DNA of 16,343 nucleotides from JBNJEM01 sp051745935 (GTDB lineage: Bacteria > Planctomycetota > Planctomycetia > Pirellulales > Pirellulaceae): the NCBI GenBank assembly GCA_051745935.1, contig JBNJEM010000094.1:1-16343 (forward strand), given 5' to 3'. The notes beneath the pieces were generated by a model, which was not told the origin of the DNA, ran no database searches, and was given only the letters and a program-made list of their open reading frames with translations. Positions 1-6,838 of this stretch are shown here, piece by piece (positions within the stretch are counted from its first letter, which is position 1; the number at the start of each line of letters is the position of its first letter). The translations under genes were made by a program, and so were the position numbers.

Positions 1-240
1 GCACACCGACTCGATCCCGACTTCTATCGCTTTTGGCGCTCCATGGAGGTCATCAAGAAAACGCTTGGGGCCCGGGCCACCGTGGTCTTGAGCAATGACC
101 AAGAACCATTTAGCGAGTTATTTCACGCCAACGAACAAGCATCGCCGGAGGCGGAAGAACCGTCCGATACGGCGGTGGGCTCGGAGGCTCCAGCCTCACC
201 GCCCCCTGGCCGCGAGCGGCCCGAGGCGGTGGAGCGGTGA
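1..240 (+). CDS. hflC: HflC-like SPFH/band 7 protein, C-terminal end (5' truncated by window)
   Basis: The reading frame is open from base 1 to the TGA at 238-240, so this is the last 79 codons of a longer gene. The visible start RLDPDFYRFWRSMEVIKKTL, followed by a VVLSNDQEPF segment, closely resembles the C-terminus of HflC (DPDFYAFIRSL...VMVLSPDSDFF in E. coli, from memory). HflC is a membrane-anchored SPFH protein that pairs with HflK and modulates the FtsH protease. After this conserved block the tail is low-complexity, rich in Glu, Pro and Ala, and probably disordered. The next gene is HflK-like and lies 159 bases downstream on the same strand, which supports the assignment. The membrane anchor and most of the SPFH domain are outside the window. 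An internal ATG at 43 is not a sensible start because homology begins before it. Confidence 0.75.
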   Translation, partial: AHRLDPDFYRFWRSMEVIKKTLGARATVVLSNDQEPFSELFHANEQASPEAEEPSDTAVGSEAPASPPPGRERPEAVER

Positions 241-399
241 CCAATCCGGTTGGGCCCAAAAGCCCTAACCCCGCGCCGAAGGTTTCCCACCGCAAAGTGG
301 GGCTTTGACGCGGAAACGCCGTTTGGTCGCCGGCTGGAAGAACTCTGCTGAATGTTGGCGAATTATCTGATAAAGAAGCTTAACGATCGATAGGAAGGC
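241..399 (+). other. Intergenic region between the hflC-like and hflK-like genes
   Basis: This 159-base gap has no credible ORF. A weak hairpin can form at 286-301 (CCCAC, loop CGCAAA, GTGGG) without a T tract, so it is not called a terminator. The ribosome binding site of the next gene lies at the 3' end. Confidence 0.4.
392..398 (+). promoter_or_regulatory. Ribosome binding site of the hflK-like gene
   Basis: AGGAAGG precedes two adjacent ATG codons at 400 and 403. Its AGGA core is 4 bases from the first and 7 from the second, so initiation at 403 is at least as likely as at 400. The difference is one Met. Confidence 0.5.
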
Positions 400-1407
400 A
401 TGATGGCGCGCAGGCATTCCCAACCCGTTATCTTCCAGGGAATGGAAGTCGGCCTGAAAATGTTTCGCTGGGTCGTGGTCCTGATGTTGCTCCTGTTTCT
501 GGGGTCGGGAATCACGGAGGTCAAATCGGAAGGCGTGGGGTTGCAGATGCGATTCGGGCGACTGCTCGGCCCGCCTCGCGAACCGGGACTCCTGCTGGCG
601 CTTCCCTTTCCCATCGATCGCGTGATCCAAGTTCCGACGCGGCAGGAAGGGGAAGTGGTGGTCGAGGAACTGTGGCGGGACGTTTCCGGAGGGGCGGGCC
701 AGGACGAGATCGACCCCACCGTGGAAGGTTACTGCGTCACGGGAGACCAGAACATTGTCCAGGCACGAGTCGTGGCCAAGTATCGCATTGTCGATCCCAT
801 TCGCTTCAAGCTGGGATTCGTGGAGCCCGAGAAACTGTTGCACGAGGTCGTGATGGCGGCCACGAACCATATCATTGCCGGCTGGAAAGTCGACGATGTC
901 TTACGTTTGCAGCAGCCGCTGGATGAAGCGTCCGAAGCGACTCGAAGACTGGACAAAACCGTGCAGGCGCGTGCTCAAGAGCGTCTCAACGAATTAGACG
1001 TGGGGCTTCGCCTGCTGACCATTGAGTTCAAGGAAATCCACCCCCCGCGACACGTGGTCGCGGCGTTTCGCGACGTCCAGAGCGCCAAGATCGACATCCA
1101 GACGGCTCAGCGCGAAGCGGAAGGGTTTCACGCCAGTGAAATCCCACAAGCGGAAAGCAAGAGCAATCGGATGATACAAGAGGCCAGCGCGTATCAGAGT
1201 TCCGCGGTGGCGGAAGCGGAGGCCGAAAACGCCGTGTTCAGGGAATTATTCGCGGAGTATCGAAAGAATCCCGACTTGGTTCGTCAACGAATCTTCATGG
1301 AAACCTTTGAAGCGGTCCTTGAAAACGCGGCCAAGGTGCGGTTCGTCGCGCCCCACAGCCGTCTCATTATCTCGGATCAGACCGGGCAAGAGCCAGAAGG
1401 AGAGTGA
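400..1407 (+). CDS. hflK: HflK-like SPFH/band 7 membrane protein (FtsH protease modulator)
   Basis: The protein has 335 residues, somewhat shorter than E. coli HflK (about 419). A single hydrophobic span at about residues 24-38 is preceded by a short basic N-terminus. The SPFH domain follows from about residue 40, opening with VKSEGVGLQMRFGRLLGPPREPGL-type sequence. Segments such as QARVVAKYRIVDPIRFK, the central helix starting HEVVMAATNHII, and LLTIEFKEIHPPRHVVAAF match the HflK layout. The C-terminal third is Ala/Glu-rich and helical (REAEGFHASEIPQAESKSNR, then EASAYQSSAVAEAEAE), as in HflK, and ends in a block resembling RLYIETMEKVL. HflK and HflC form a membrane cage around FtsH. Here the hflC-like gene comes first, the reverse of the proteobacterial hflK-hflC order. 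The stop codon overlaps the start of the P-type ATPase gene by one base, implying translational coupling. A generic SPFH protein of other function is possible. Confidence 0.75.
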   Translation: MMARRHSQPVIFQGMEVGLKMFRWVVVLMLLLFLGSGITEVKSEGVGLQMRFGRLLGPPREPGLLLALPFPIDRVIQVPTRQEGEVVVEELWRDVSGGAGQDEIDPTVEGYCVTGDQNIVQARVVAKYRIVDPIRFKLGFVEPEKLLHEVVMAATNHIIAGWKVDDVLRLQQPLDEASEATRRLDKTVQARAQERLNELDVGLRLLTIEFKEIHPPRHVVAAFRDVQSAKIDIQTAQREAEGFHASEIPQAESKSNRMIQEASAYQSSAVAEAEAENAVFRELFAEYRKNPDLVRQRIFMETFEAVLENAAKVRFVAPHSRLIISDQTGQEPEGE

Positions 1408-3356
1408 TGGTGACTCAAACCGCCAACAATGCCATCCCGCCGGTTGCCCCCTCCCTGGAAGCCCCGCTGACGTGGGTCGAGCGGATCCGGATCGTATCGC
1501 AAGTCGGCACGGCCATGGTGGCCGGCGCGCTGTTGCTGATCGGTTGGGTGCAATGGCAATACGGGGCCGAAGACCTGCGAAACGTGGCCGAGCTGATTGT
1601 CGCCTTGGCCGCCTGCCTGGTGGCCGCCCCGATTTTCTGGGAAGCGGCGGTCGGACTTTGTACCGGAAACAAGGAATCGGCGACGTATCAGTTGGTCGCG
1701 TTGGCTATCCTGGCGGCCATGATGATGGGGACACTGAATTCCTTCTACACGGCGGCACTGATTGCCGTGATCATGAACCTGGGGCGGTTCCTGGAGGAAC
1801 GAAGCATCCTGGGCGCCCAGGCCGCCATCGAAGGCTTGAAAAAACTGCATACGACGACCGCCATGGTGCTGGTCGACGGCCAGGAAAACGAGGTGGACGC
1901 GAGTCGCCTGAAACCGGGCGACACCATCGTCGTCCGACCAGGGGACATTATCGCCGCCGATGGCGAGATTATCAAGGGAGACTCGTCACTTGATCAGTCT
2001 TCAATTACTGGCGAGTCGATTCCCGCGGACATGGGACCGGGTAATCAGGTATTTGCCGGTAGTGTGAATCTCACGGGATTACTTCAAGTACGGGTCACCG
2101 GCGCTGGGGCTCAAACCGCCTTGGGGCGCATCGTTCAGCTTCTTCAGCAAGCCGAACGCTCCAAGACCCCCACCATGAAACTGATCGAGACCTACGCCGG
2201 TTACTACGTTCCACTGATCCTCATCATCGCCGCCGTGGTGCTTTTCATCACCCGTGATATGGAACGTGCCGTCACCGTCCTGGTCGTGGCGTGCCCCAGT
2301 GCCCTGGTGCTCGCCGGCCCCATGGCCATGGTCAGCGCGTTGTCCACGGCCTCCCGGCTGGGCGTCTTGATCAAGAACACGCGATTTCTAGAATCACTAG
2401 GGGATGTCGATTCGGTCGTACTCGACAAAACCGGGACGGTGACCCTGGGACAGCTCCAATTGGTTGAATCGCAGCCACGCGGTGCCACCAGTGAAGACGC
2501 ATTGCTGGCCAACAGCCTCGTGTGCGCGGAGGGTTCGCGTCATCCGGTGTCGCGGGCGATTGTACAAGCCGCCGCCGCCGCCGGGGTAAAAGCATCCCGC
2601 ATCCCGCACCAAGTCCACGAAGTTCATGGAAAAGGTGTCATCGCGGAATGCGACGAAGTAACCTACCGGCTGGGACGACGACAATGGCTGAAAGACGAAG
2701 GGTGGGAGGTTCCGGAGGATCCTCGACACTCCGGACCGGTTGTATGGCTGGGCAGCATCAGCAAGAATGACAGTGGAGGGGAAGTGAAAACGCTCGGGTG
2801 CCTGCTGCTGGCCGATGTGCCTCGGGCCGAAGCCCGAGAGGCCATCGGCAAACTTCGCGAGCTTGGGGTTTCACGGCTGGTGTTGCTGACCGGTGATCGC
2901 CGGCATGTGGCCGAGGAAATCGGGAGCCACTTGGAAGTGGACGAGGTGGCCGCCGAGGTGCTCCCTCAACAAAAGCTTGAGATCATTGAGCGGGAATGCG
3001 CGGACAATACGGTCATGATGGTCGGGGATGGAGTGAACGATGCACTCGCGCTGGCCCGGGGCGACGTGGGCGTGGCCATTGGCGCGGCCGGTTCCGACGT
3101 GGCGCTGCAAAGCGCGGACGTGGCGTTGATGAGCGATGATTTGGGACGCATGCCAACCACCATCAGCCTGGCTCGCCGGACACGCCGCATCATCCACCAA
3201 AACGTGTTGGTTGGCGTCGGGTTGTCTCTCAGTTTTATTTATCTGGCCTCCATCGGCCTCTTTGGTCCAGTGGTGGGTATCCTGTTGCACTTTGCCGGCC
3301 CCTTGTTCGTGGTTTGCAACAGCGCTCGTCTGCTTGGATTTGAGCAATCGGAATGA
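1407..3356 (+). CDS. P1B-type (heavy-metal) transporting ATPase, atypical metal-site motifs, no HMA domain
   Basis: The 649-residue protein shows P-type ATPase hallmarks. The actuator loop has TGES (ITGESIPAD), the phosphorylation site is DKTGTVT with Asp340, the nucleotide domain has the P1B-type SRHPVSRAI (HP) motif, and the hinge is GDGVNDA. About eight membrane spans are predicted, six before the catalytic core and two after, as in P1B pumps. Two features are unusual. The TM6 motif is Cys-Pro-Ser (296-298) rather than CPC, SPC or CPH. TM8 has His628-Phe-Ala-Gly where P1B-4 pumps have HEGG and ZntA-type pumps have a metal-binding Asp. There is no N-terminal heavy-metal-associated domain; the chain starts about 20 residues before the first span. 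The substrate cannot be assigned. ATG at 1407 is preferred over GTG at 1404: it overlaps the upstream TGA and sits behind AGAAGGAGAG. The stop overlaps the next ATG by four bases. Confidence 0.85.
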   Translation: MVTQTANNAIPPVAPSLEAPLTWVERIRIVSQVGTAMVAGALLLIGWVQWQYGAEDLRNVAELIVALAACLVAAPIFWEAAVGLCTGNKESATYQLVALAILAAMMMGTLNSFYTAALIAVIMNLGRFLEERSILGAQAAIEGLKKLHTTTAMVLVDGQENEVDASRLKPGDTIVVRPGDIIAADGEIIKGDSSLDQSSITGESIPADMGPGNQVFAGSVNLTGLLQVRVTGAGAQTALGRIVQLLQQAERSKTPTMKLIETYAGYYVPLILIIAAVVLFITRDMERAVTVLVVACPSALVLAGPMAMVSALSTASRLGVLIKNTRFLESLGDVDSVVLDKTGTVTLGQLQLVESQPRGATSEDALLANSLVCAEGSRHPVSRAIVQAAAAAGVKASRIPHQVHEVHGKGVIAECDEVTYRLGRRQWLKDEGWEVPEDPRHSGPVVWLGSISKNDSGGEVKTLGCLLLADVPRAEAREAIGKLRELGVSRLVLLTGDRRHVAEEIGSHLEVDEVAAEVLPQQKLEIIERECADNTVMMVGDGVNDALALARGDVGVAIGAAGSDVALQSADVALMSDDLGRMPTTISLARRTRRIIHQNVLVGVGLSLSFIYLASIGLFGPVVGILLHFAGPLFVVCNSARLLGFEQSE

Positions 3357-4594
3357 TTCACTTTCTGGAAAGTCATCCAGCCACGTCTCTGGCGCGCAAG
3401 TCGCTCGTCATGGCGCTGCTGCTGCCCTGTCTCTGCGGCCTGCTCGGTGGCTGCGCGAGCGAGGAATCGAGCCGCGCGGCGGAGGCGAACGCCGATCGCC
3501 AGGACATGTCCGACGCGCGAGCGGATTTTGAAGACGTCTTCCGTGAATGGACGCGCATGCTCCGCGACCTGCATGAGCTCGAGGTGGCTTTTCACGCGGC
3601 CCCCGCCAGCAAACGGGAAGAACTGTTCAAGGAACACTTCCAGACGTTGACCAACGGCTATTCCCTGGAAGACGAACTGTTGTCCGCGGCCATGCGGGCA
3701 TACAGCATGCACCCCCAAAAAAACGCGGACCTGAAGGAGTTTCTACTCCAGATCGCCTCGATGCTCGTCCAGGCCGAATGTTATGAAGACGGGTTGAAGG
3801 TCTCCCAGATGCTGCTCGACAGTGACGTGGACGAGCTCGCGGTGTACCAAAACGCGGCGGATGCGGCCTTCGCGTGCTCCAAGTTCGACGTGGCGGAACA
3901 GTGCCTGCGAATCATTGACCAGCGGAAGGGAAATTCGACAGAGAATTCACGGCGGCTCGCACTGATGGATGTCTACAAAAAGGAGTGGAAAAAAGAACAA
4001 GAATTGCGCGAGACGGAGCGGCTCGCCAATGACTTGCCCCGAGTCCTTCTGGTTACGGTGCGCGGCGAAATCGAGCTTGAGCTTTTCGAAAACGAGGCAC
4101 CCAACACGGTGGCCAACTTCATTAAACTCGTCGAAGATGGATTCTATGATGGGTTAACGTTTCACGAAGTCAAGCCGGGAGTGGGAGCGTTCTCCGGGTG
4201 CCCCTTGGGGGATGGTACCGGCAGCCCCGGGCATTTCATTCGACATGAATTCGAGGATGCGGAGCCCCGAGTTCACTTTCGGGGAAGCTTGAGCACGATC
4301 AGTGAAGGACCGTTCGCCAACGGCTCACAGTTTTGCATCACCTTCCTACCCACCCCTCAGCGAGAAGGACTGAGCACGGTGTTTGGACGCGTCATCCGTG
4401 GCATGGACGTCCTGGCCCGACTGCAGCGGCGGGGCGGCGATTCGCTTTCGGCCTCCACCCCCCCCGACCGGATCATCACCGCCAAGGTCGTCCGCAAGCG
4501 GGATCACCCCTATAAACCCGATCGCATCCCGGACCCCACGGCGGAACAGCGGAAAGAACGGGCCGAGTTCATGCAGAAAATGCTCTCGCGCTAG
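3353..4594 (+). CDS. Lipoprotein with C-terminal cyclophilin-type PPIase domain (degenerate active site)
   Basis: The 413-residue protein starts with an ATG overlapping the upstream TGA (ATGA). Residues 1-34 form a lipoprotein-type signal, with a long n-region, a hydrophobic core at about 18-31 and a lipobox LGGC ending at Cys34. A helical, TPR-like middle part (about 40-225) has segments such as QNAADAAFACSKFDVAEQCL. The cyclophilin fold occupies about residues 228-383, recognised by VTVRGEIELELFENEAPNTV, NFIKLVEDGFYDGLTFH, GDGTGSPG, NGSQF and VFGRVIRGMDVL. Compared by eye with human cyclophilin A, the catalytic Arg55 position is Glu (FHEV, Glu272), and the positions of Phe60, Gln63, Phe113, Trp121 and His126 also look replaced. 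Prolyl isomerase activity is therefore doubtful; a binding or chaperone role is possible. It should be attached to a membrane facing the periplasm. An internal ATG at 3410 would shorten the n-region and is an alternative start. Confidence 0.8.
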   Translation: MIHFLESHPATSLARKSLVMALLLPCLCGLLGGCASEESSRAAEANADRQDMSDARADFEDVFREWTRMLRDLHELEVAFHAAPASKREELFKEHFQTLTNGYSLEDELLSAAMRAYSMHPQKNADLKEFLLQIASMLVQAECYEDGLKVSQMLLDSDVDELAVYQNAADAAFACSKFDVAEQCLRIIDQRKGNSTENSRRLALMDVYKKEWKKEQELRETERLANDLPRVLLVTVRGEIELELFENEAPNTVANFIKLVEDGFYDGLTFHEVKPGVGAFSGCPLGDGTGSPGHFIRHEFEDAEPRVHFRGSLSTISEGPFANGSQFCITFLPTPQREGLSTVFGRVIRGMDVLARLQRRGGDSLSASTPPDRIITAKVVRKRDHPYKPDRIPDPTAEQRKERAEFMQKMLSR

Positions 4595-4707
4595 CCCAGC
4601 CATGAAAATGCCGCTCAAGGAACAATCCGCCGCTCGGGAAAACTTGATCCGCGGCTTGGACCGTTCCTTATCCGGCTGAACGCTTCCTGAAATCACCGGA
4701 GAAATGC

Positions 4708-5199
4708 ATGCGAACAACCTACCTGCTACCCTGTGAATGCGGCGAAAGCGTGCACATAACCTCCGTGCAGTCTGGTGAGACGGTGCAGTGCTCCAGCTGT
4801 GGCGCGAATTTGACGGCTCCCCCCTTGCGGGCAATGAAGCAACTGGAGGTTGCCAATCCATCGCGCCGCCGCCGTCGCGATAAACGGTGGGGCGCGCGCA
4901 AGATCTGTATGATGGTCGGACTCTACTTGGCGGCGGGCGCCCTCATTGTACTGGCTATTCTTTGGGCCAGACGCCCCCAGCCCCCCGACTTTTCCACTCT
5001 CTCGCCGCTTGAAAGCTGGCAGCTCTGGATGGACCTTCGCCAAGGCCTGCAAGGCCAGATCTCTTGGTACACGTACCACCTTATCGAAGCCAAAAGGCAA
5101 TTCCGTTTGGCAACGTACGCCTGTGTCGCCACCGCCGTGGTCGGCATCGGAATGTCACTGACCGCCTTCCTCATGCGCAAACAACGGGCCAAAGTTTGA
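4708..5199 (+). CDS. Small zinc-ribbon protein with two membrane spans, function unknown
   Basis: The 163-residue product is not a family I can name. Near the N-terminus it carries a probable zinc ribbon, with Cys9-x-Cys11-Gly and Cys28-x-x-Cys31-Gly, 16 residues apart. A very basic stretch follows (SRRRRRDKRWGARK, about 52-65). A first hydrophobic span lies at about 67-86, and a second at about 134-155 (ATYACVATAVVGIGMSLTAF), ending in a basic tail. GGAGA five bases before the ATG serves as ribosome binding site. It follows the cyclophilin gene by 113 bases on the same strand and may be the last gene of that operon. An inverted repeat lies 57 bases after the stop. Short proteins with this architecture are common in planctomycetes, as I recall, but I infer no specific role. 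Confidence 0.65.
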   Translation: MRTTYLLPCECGESVHITSVQSGETVQCSSCGANLTAPPLRAMKQLEVANPSRRRRRDKRWGARKICMMVGLYLAAGALIVLAILWARRPQPPDFSTLSPLESWQLWMDLRQGLQGQISWYTYHLIEAKRQFRLATYACVATAVVGIGMSLTAFLMRKQRAKV

Positions 5200-5256
5200 A
5201 CCACTGACCACGACGCCGCTCCCTCAAACTCACTCGGTAGCTGGCCATCTGATTCA

Positions 5257-5276
5257 CCCACGAGCAAGCTCGTGGG
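5257..5276 (+). repeat. Perfect inverted repeat (possible terminator or REP-like palindrome)
   Basis: CCCACGAG and CTCGTGGG flank the four-base loop CAAG, giving a perfect 8-bp stem 57 bases after the stop of the zinc-ribbon gene. It is followed by a G-rich stretch rather than Ts. It is therefore not a standard intrinsic terminator on the plus strand, though it could block 3' decay or be a dispersed palindrome. Confidence 0.5.
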
Positions 5277-5622
5277 GGTCTGGGGGGATTGGTACGGGGC
5301 GCGTGGGACCTCATCATCCAGGAATTCAGGCCGCGTGCCCTTCAGCCGAATTTTTTTTCCGCTAGGCTTGTGCATTGGGAATCTGTCCTGTACAGGACGG
5401 GTTCTGCGCCGAACATCAACTGTCGGTGGCCGCGCGTGCACTGGCCACGTTGGTGAGTTCGAGGGGGGAGACAGGGGCCCACCCGAGGGCTAGCAAACCG
5501 ATAACGCACGAGGGGCCGCGACCGGAGCCTCGATCGGCTCTCCGGTCAGCCAAGGTTCCCTGGCAAGGCGTGGAGACGTGTCCGGGGCCGGCCCGCCGTC
5601 GGCGTTCGGATGCCGGGCAAGT

Positions 5623-5722
5623 TATACCGGTGGCGGATGACTTTGTCCGCCGCGAGTCCGACCAACGGGAGGACGGCTTGCGTCGGGTAGCTTTCCACCC
5701 GGAAAAATCCAACCGCCTGAAA
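5623..5722 (-). repeat. 100-base dispersed repeat, copy 1 (minus orientation)
   Basis: Read on the minus strand, these 100 bases match 7890-7989 at about 96 positions by manual alignment. The unit begins TTTCAGGCGGTTGGATTTTT and ends ACCGGTATA. Near its 3' end GGCGGA can pair with TCCGCC (plus-strand positions 5632-5637 and 5646-5651). No ORF or transposase belongs to it. Confidence 0.85.
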
Positions 5723-6059
5723 TATAGCGGCGGGAGCGGTACGCGGGGGGGCAGCGGACCGATCCCCCGCGGACGAAACTCCGCCAGCAGGGCACCCCGG
5801 GAACAACCGTGGATCAGCCCGGCGGGCTTAGCGTGCTTCCGAGGGGCCAGGATGGGGCGAGCAAGGGGACCAGCCGCCGCCAGGAGGGTTTTGCAGGGTG
5901 TCAGTTGATTCATGGTAACAAGCGAGCGATTGATATAAGCGGCGAATACACGGATACATTCGGATAACAGGTTGAACGCATTCCGTCGTCCGGCCACGGT
6001 TGCATTGAGCCGTGAATTGGTTTACACCCGTGTCGGCTACGTGCGACTCGTTGGGCGGG

Positions 6060-6121
6060 CAGTCGGGTGATCCACGCCCTCCGTTGGTCGGGCTCCCGGC
6101 GGAAACTTCCGCGGGGATATG
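6060..6121 (+). repeat. Decayed copy of the 100-base repeat, 3' part
   Basis: CCGTTGGTCGG, a CGGCGG segment and TCCGCG-near-GATAT occur in the same order and similar spacing as in the 3' half of the copies at 7790-7989. The hairpin is kept with different bases: GCGGAA at 6099-6104 and TTCCGC at 6107-6112. A GTCGGCT match near 6031 suggests the remnant may begin earlier. It ends about 90 bases before the atpE start. Confidence 0.5.
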
Positions 6122-6196
6122 TACAAGACGCGCAAACAGGTTGGACGCTGCCCTTCGCGCCCCATTCGAGAACCATCCGTTTTTCAAAGACAATTC

Positions 6197-6201
6197 TGGA
6201 G
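6197..6201 (+). promoter_or_regulatory. Ribosome binding site of atpE
   Basis: TGGAG lies seven bases before the ATG at 6209. It decides against the longer in-frame start at 6119, whose extra residues read through the repeat-derived leader and do not resemble subunit E. Confidence 0.55.
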
Positions 6202-6208
6202 TATCGAG

Positions 6209-6838
6209 ATGTCCGAAACAACAGTTCAATCCTTTGTCGAGAAGCTTCGGAACGAGGGCGTCGAGGTTGGACAGAGAGAAGCAGACCGGCTTCGTGCCGA
6301 AGCCGAACAAGAAAAGCAAGAAATCCTAGCGAAGGCACGAGCTGAGGCGGACAACATCAAATCCAATGCACAAGCTGAAGCGGACAGCATTCTAGAGAAA
6401 TCGAAGCACGAGCTGGAGCTGGCGGCTCGGGACGCGGCGTTGACTCTCAAGGACAGCTTGGAACGGGCACTGCAAGCGATCATTGCGAAGCCAGTGCAAG
6501 AGGAGCTCTCCCGGCCTGAATTTCTCCAACAGGTGATCAAGGAGGTGGTTTCGAAGTACGCGGAGGCGGATATCGCGGGCCAAACGACGGTTTCGATCAA
6601 CCTTTCTCCCGACCTGGCTAAGAAAATGGAACAGTGGGCGATCAACGAACTGGGCCGGGCGTGTGGGGGAGGCGGTGAAGTGGACGTGAAGGGGACGTTG
6701 AAGGAGGCGGGGTTTGAGTACACGTTTTCCGGCGGGACGGTCGAGGTGACCGCCGCGTCGATTGTTGAGACCTTTGGTGGCATGCTCAGTCAGAAGTTGC
6801 GAGATACGCTGACCCGTGCGATGCAAAGCGAGAATTGA
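6209..6838 (+). CDS. atpE: V-type ATP synthase/ATPase subunit E (peripheral stalk)
   Basis: The 209-residue protein begins MSETTVQSFVEKLRNEGVEV. A long Ala/Glu/Lys-rich coiled coil at about residues 10-95 (READRLRAEAEQEKQEILAK and on) is followed by a globular C-terminal domain of about 110 residues. This is the usual architecture of subunit E, which forms the peripheral stator stalk that holds the A3B3 head against rotation. As first gene of the operon it matches the order in Chlamydia. Its usual stalk partner, subunit G/H, is not recognisable in the window. The stop codon shares one base with the ATG of the next gene, so the two are probably translationally coupled. Sequence conservation in this family is low, so the call relies on architecture plus context. 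Confidence 0.85.
   Translation: MSETTVQSFVEKLRNEGVEVGQREADRLRAEAEQEKQEILAKARAEADNIKSNAQAEADSILEKSKHELELAARDAALTLKDSLERALQAIIAKPVQEELSRPEFLQQVIKEVVSKYAEADIAGQTTVSINLSPDLAKKMEQWAINELGRACGGGGEVDVKGTLKEAGFEYTFSGGTVEVTAASIVETFGGMLSQKLRDTLTRAMQSEN

Larger units (their letters stand above)
5200..6208. other. Gene-poor region of about 1 kb with repeat elements
   Basis: I find no convincing gene here. Open frames exist on both strands (5375-5908 plus and 5416-5997 minus), but both read straight through the repeat at 5623-5722, have Arg/Pro/Ser/Gly-rich compositions, lack clear ribosome binding sites and match no family I recognise. The region contains a perfect inverted repeat at 5257-5276, an eight-T run at 5351-5358, the 100-base repeat in minus orientation, and a decayed relative of it at about 6060-6121. 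The promoter of the ATPase operon should lie in the last few hundred bases, but I cannot place it. Confidence 0.5.

Noticed and set aside
4601..4679. 25-codon ORF between the cyclophilin and zinc-ribbon genes
   Set aside because: No ribosome binding site and no recognisable sequence; it is the tail of a longer chance frame.
5385..5398. Perfect 14-base palindrome GTCCTGTACAGGAC
   Set aside because: About one such palindrome is expected by chance in a window of this size, and no regulator gene or promoter adjoins it.
5375..5908. 177-codon open frame on the plus strand overlapping the one above
   Set aside because: It overlaps the same repeat on the other strand, has low-complexity composition and shows no supporting ribosome binding site.
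5416..5997. 193-codon open frame on the minus strand in the ATPase operon upstream region
   Set aside because: It reads through the 100-base repeat and is rich in Arg, Pro, Ser and Gly, with no recognised domain; high GC favours such chance frames.
6119..6208. Longer atpE start at 6119
   Set aside because: The extra 30 residues lie just after the decayed repeat and do not resemble subunit E; the ATG at 6209 has a ribosome binding site.
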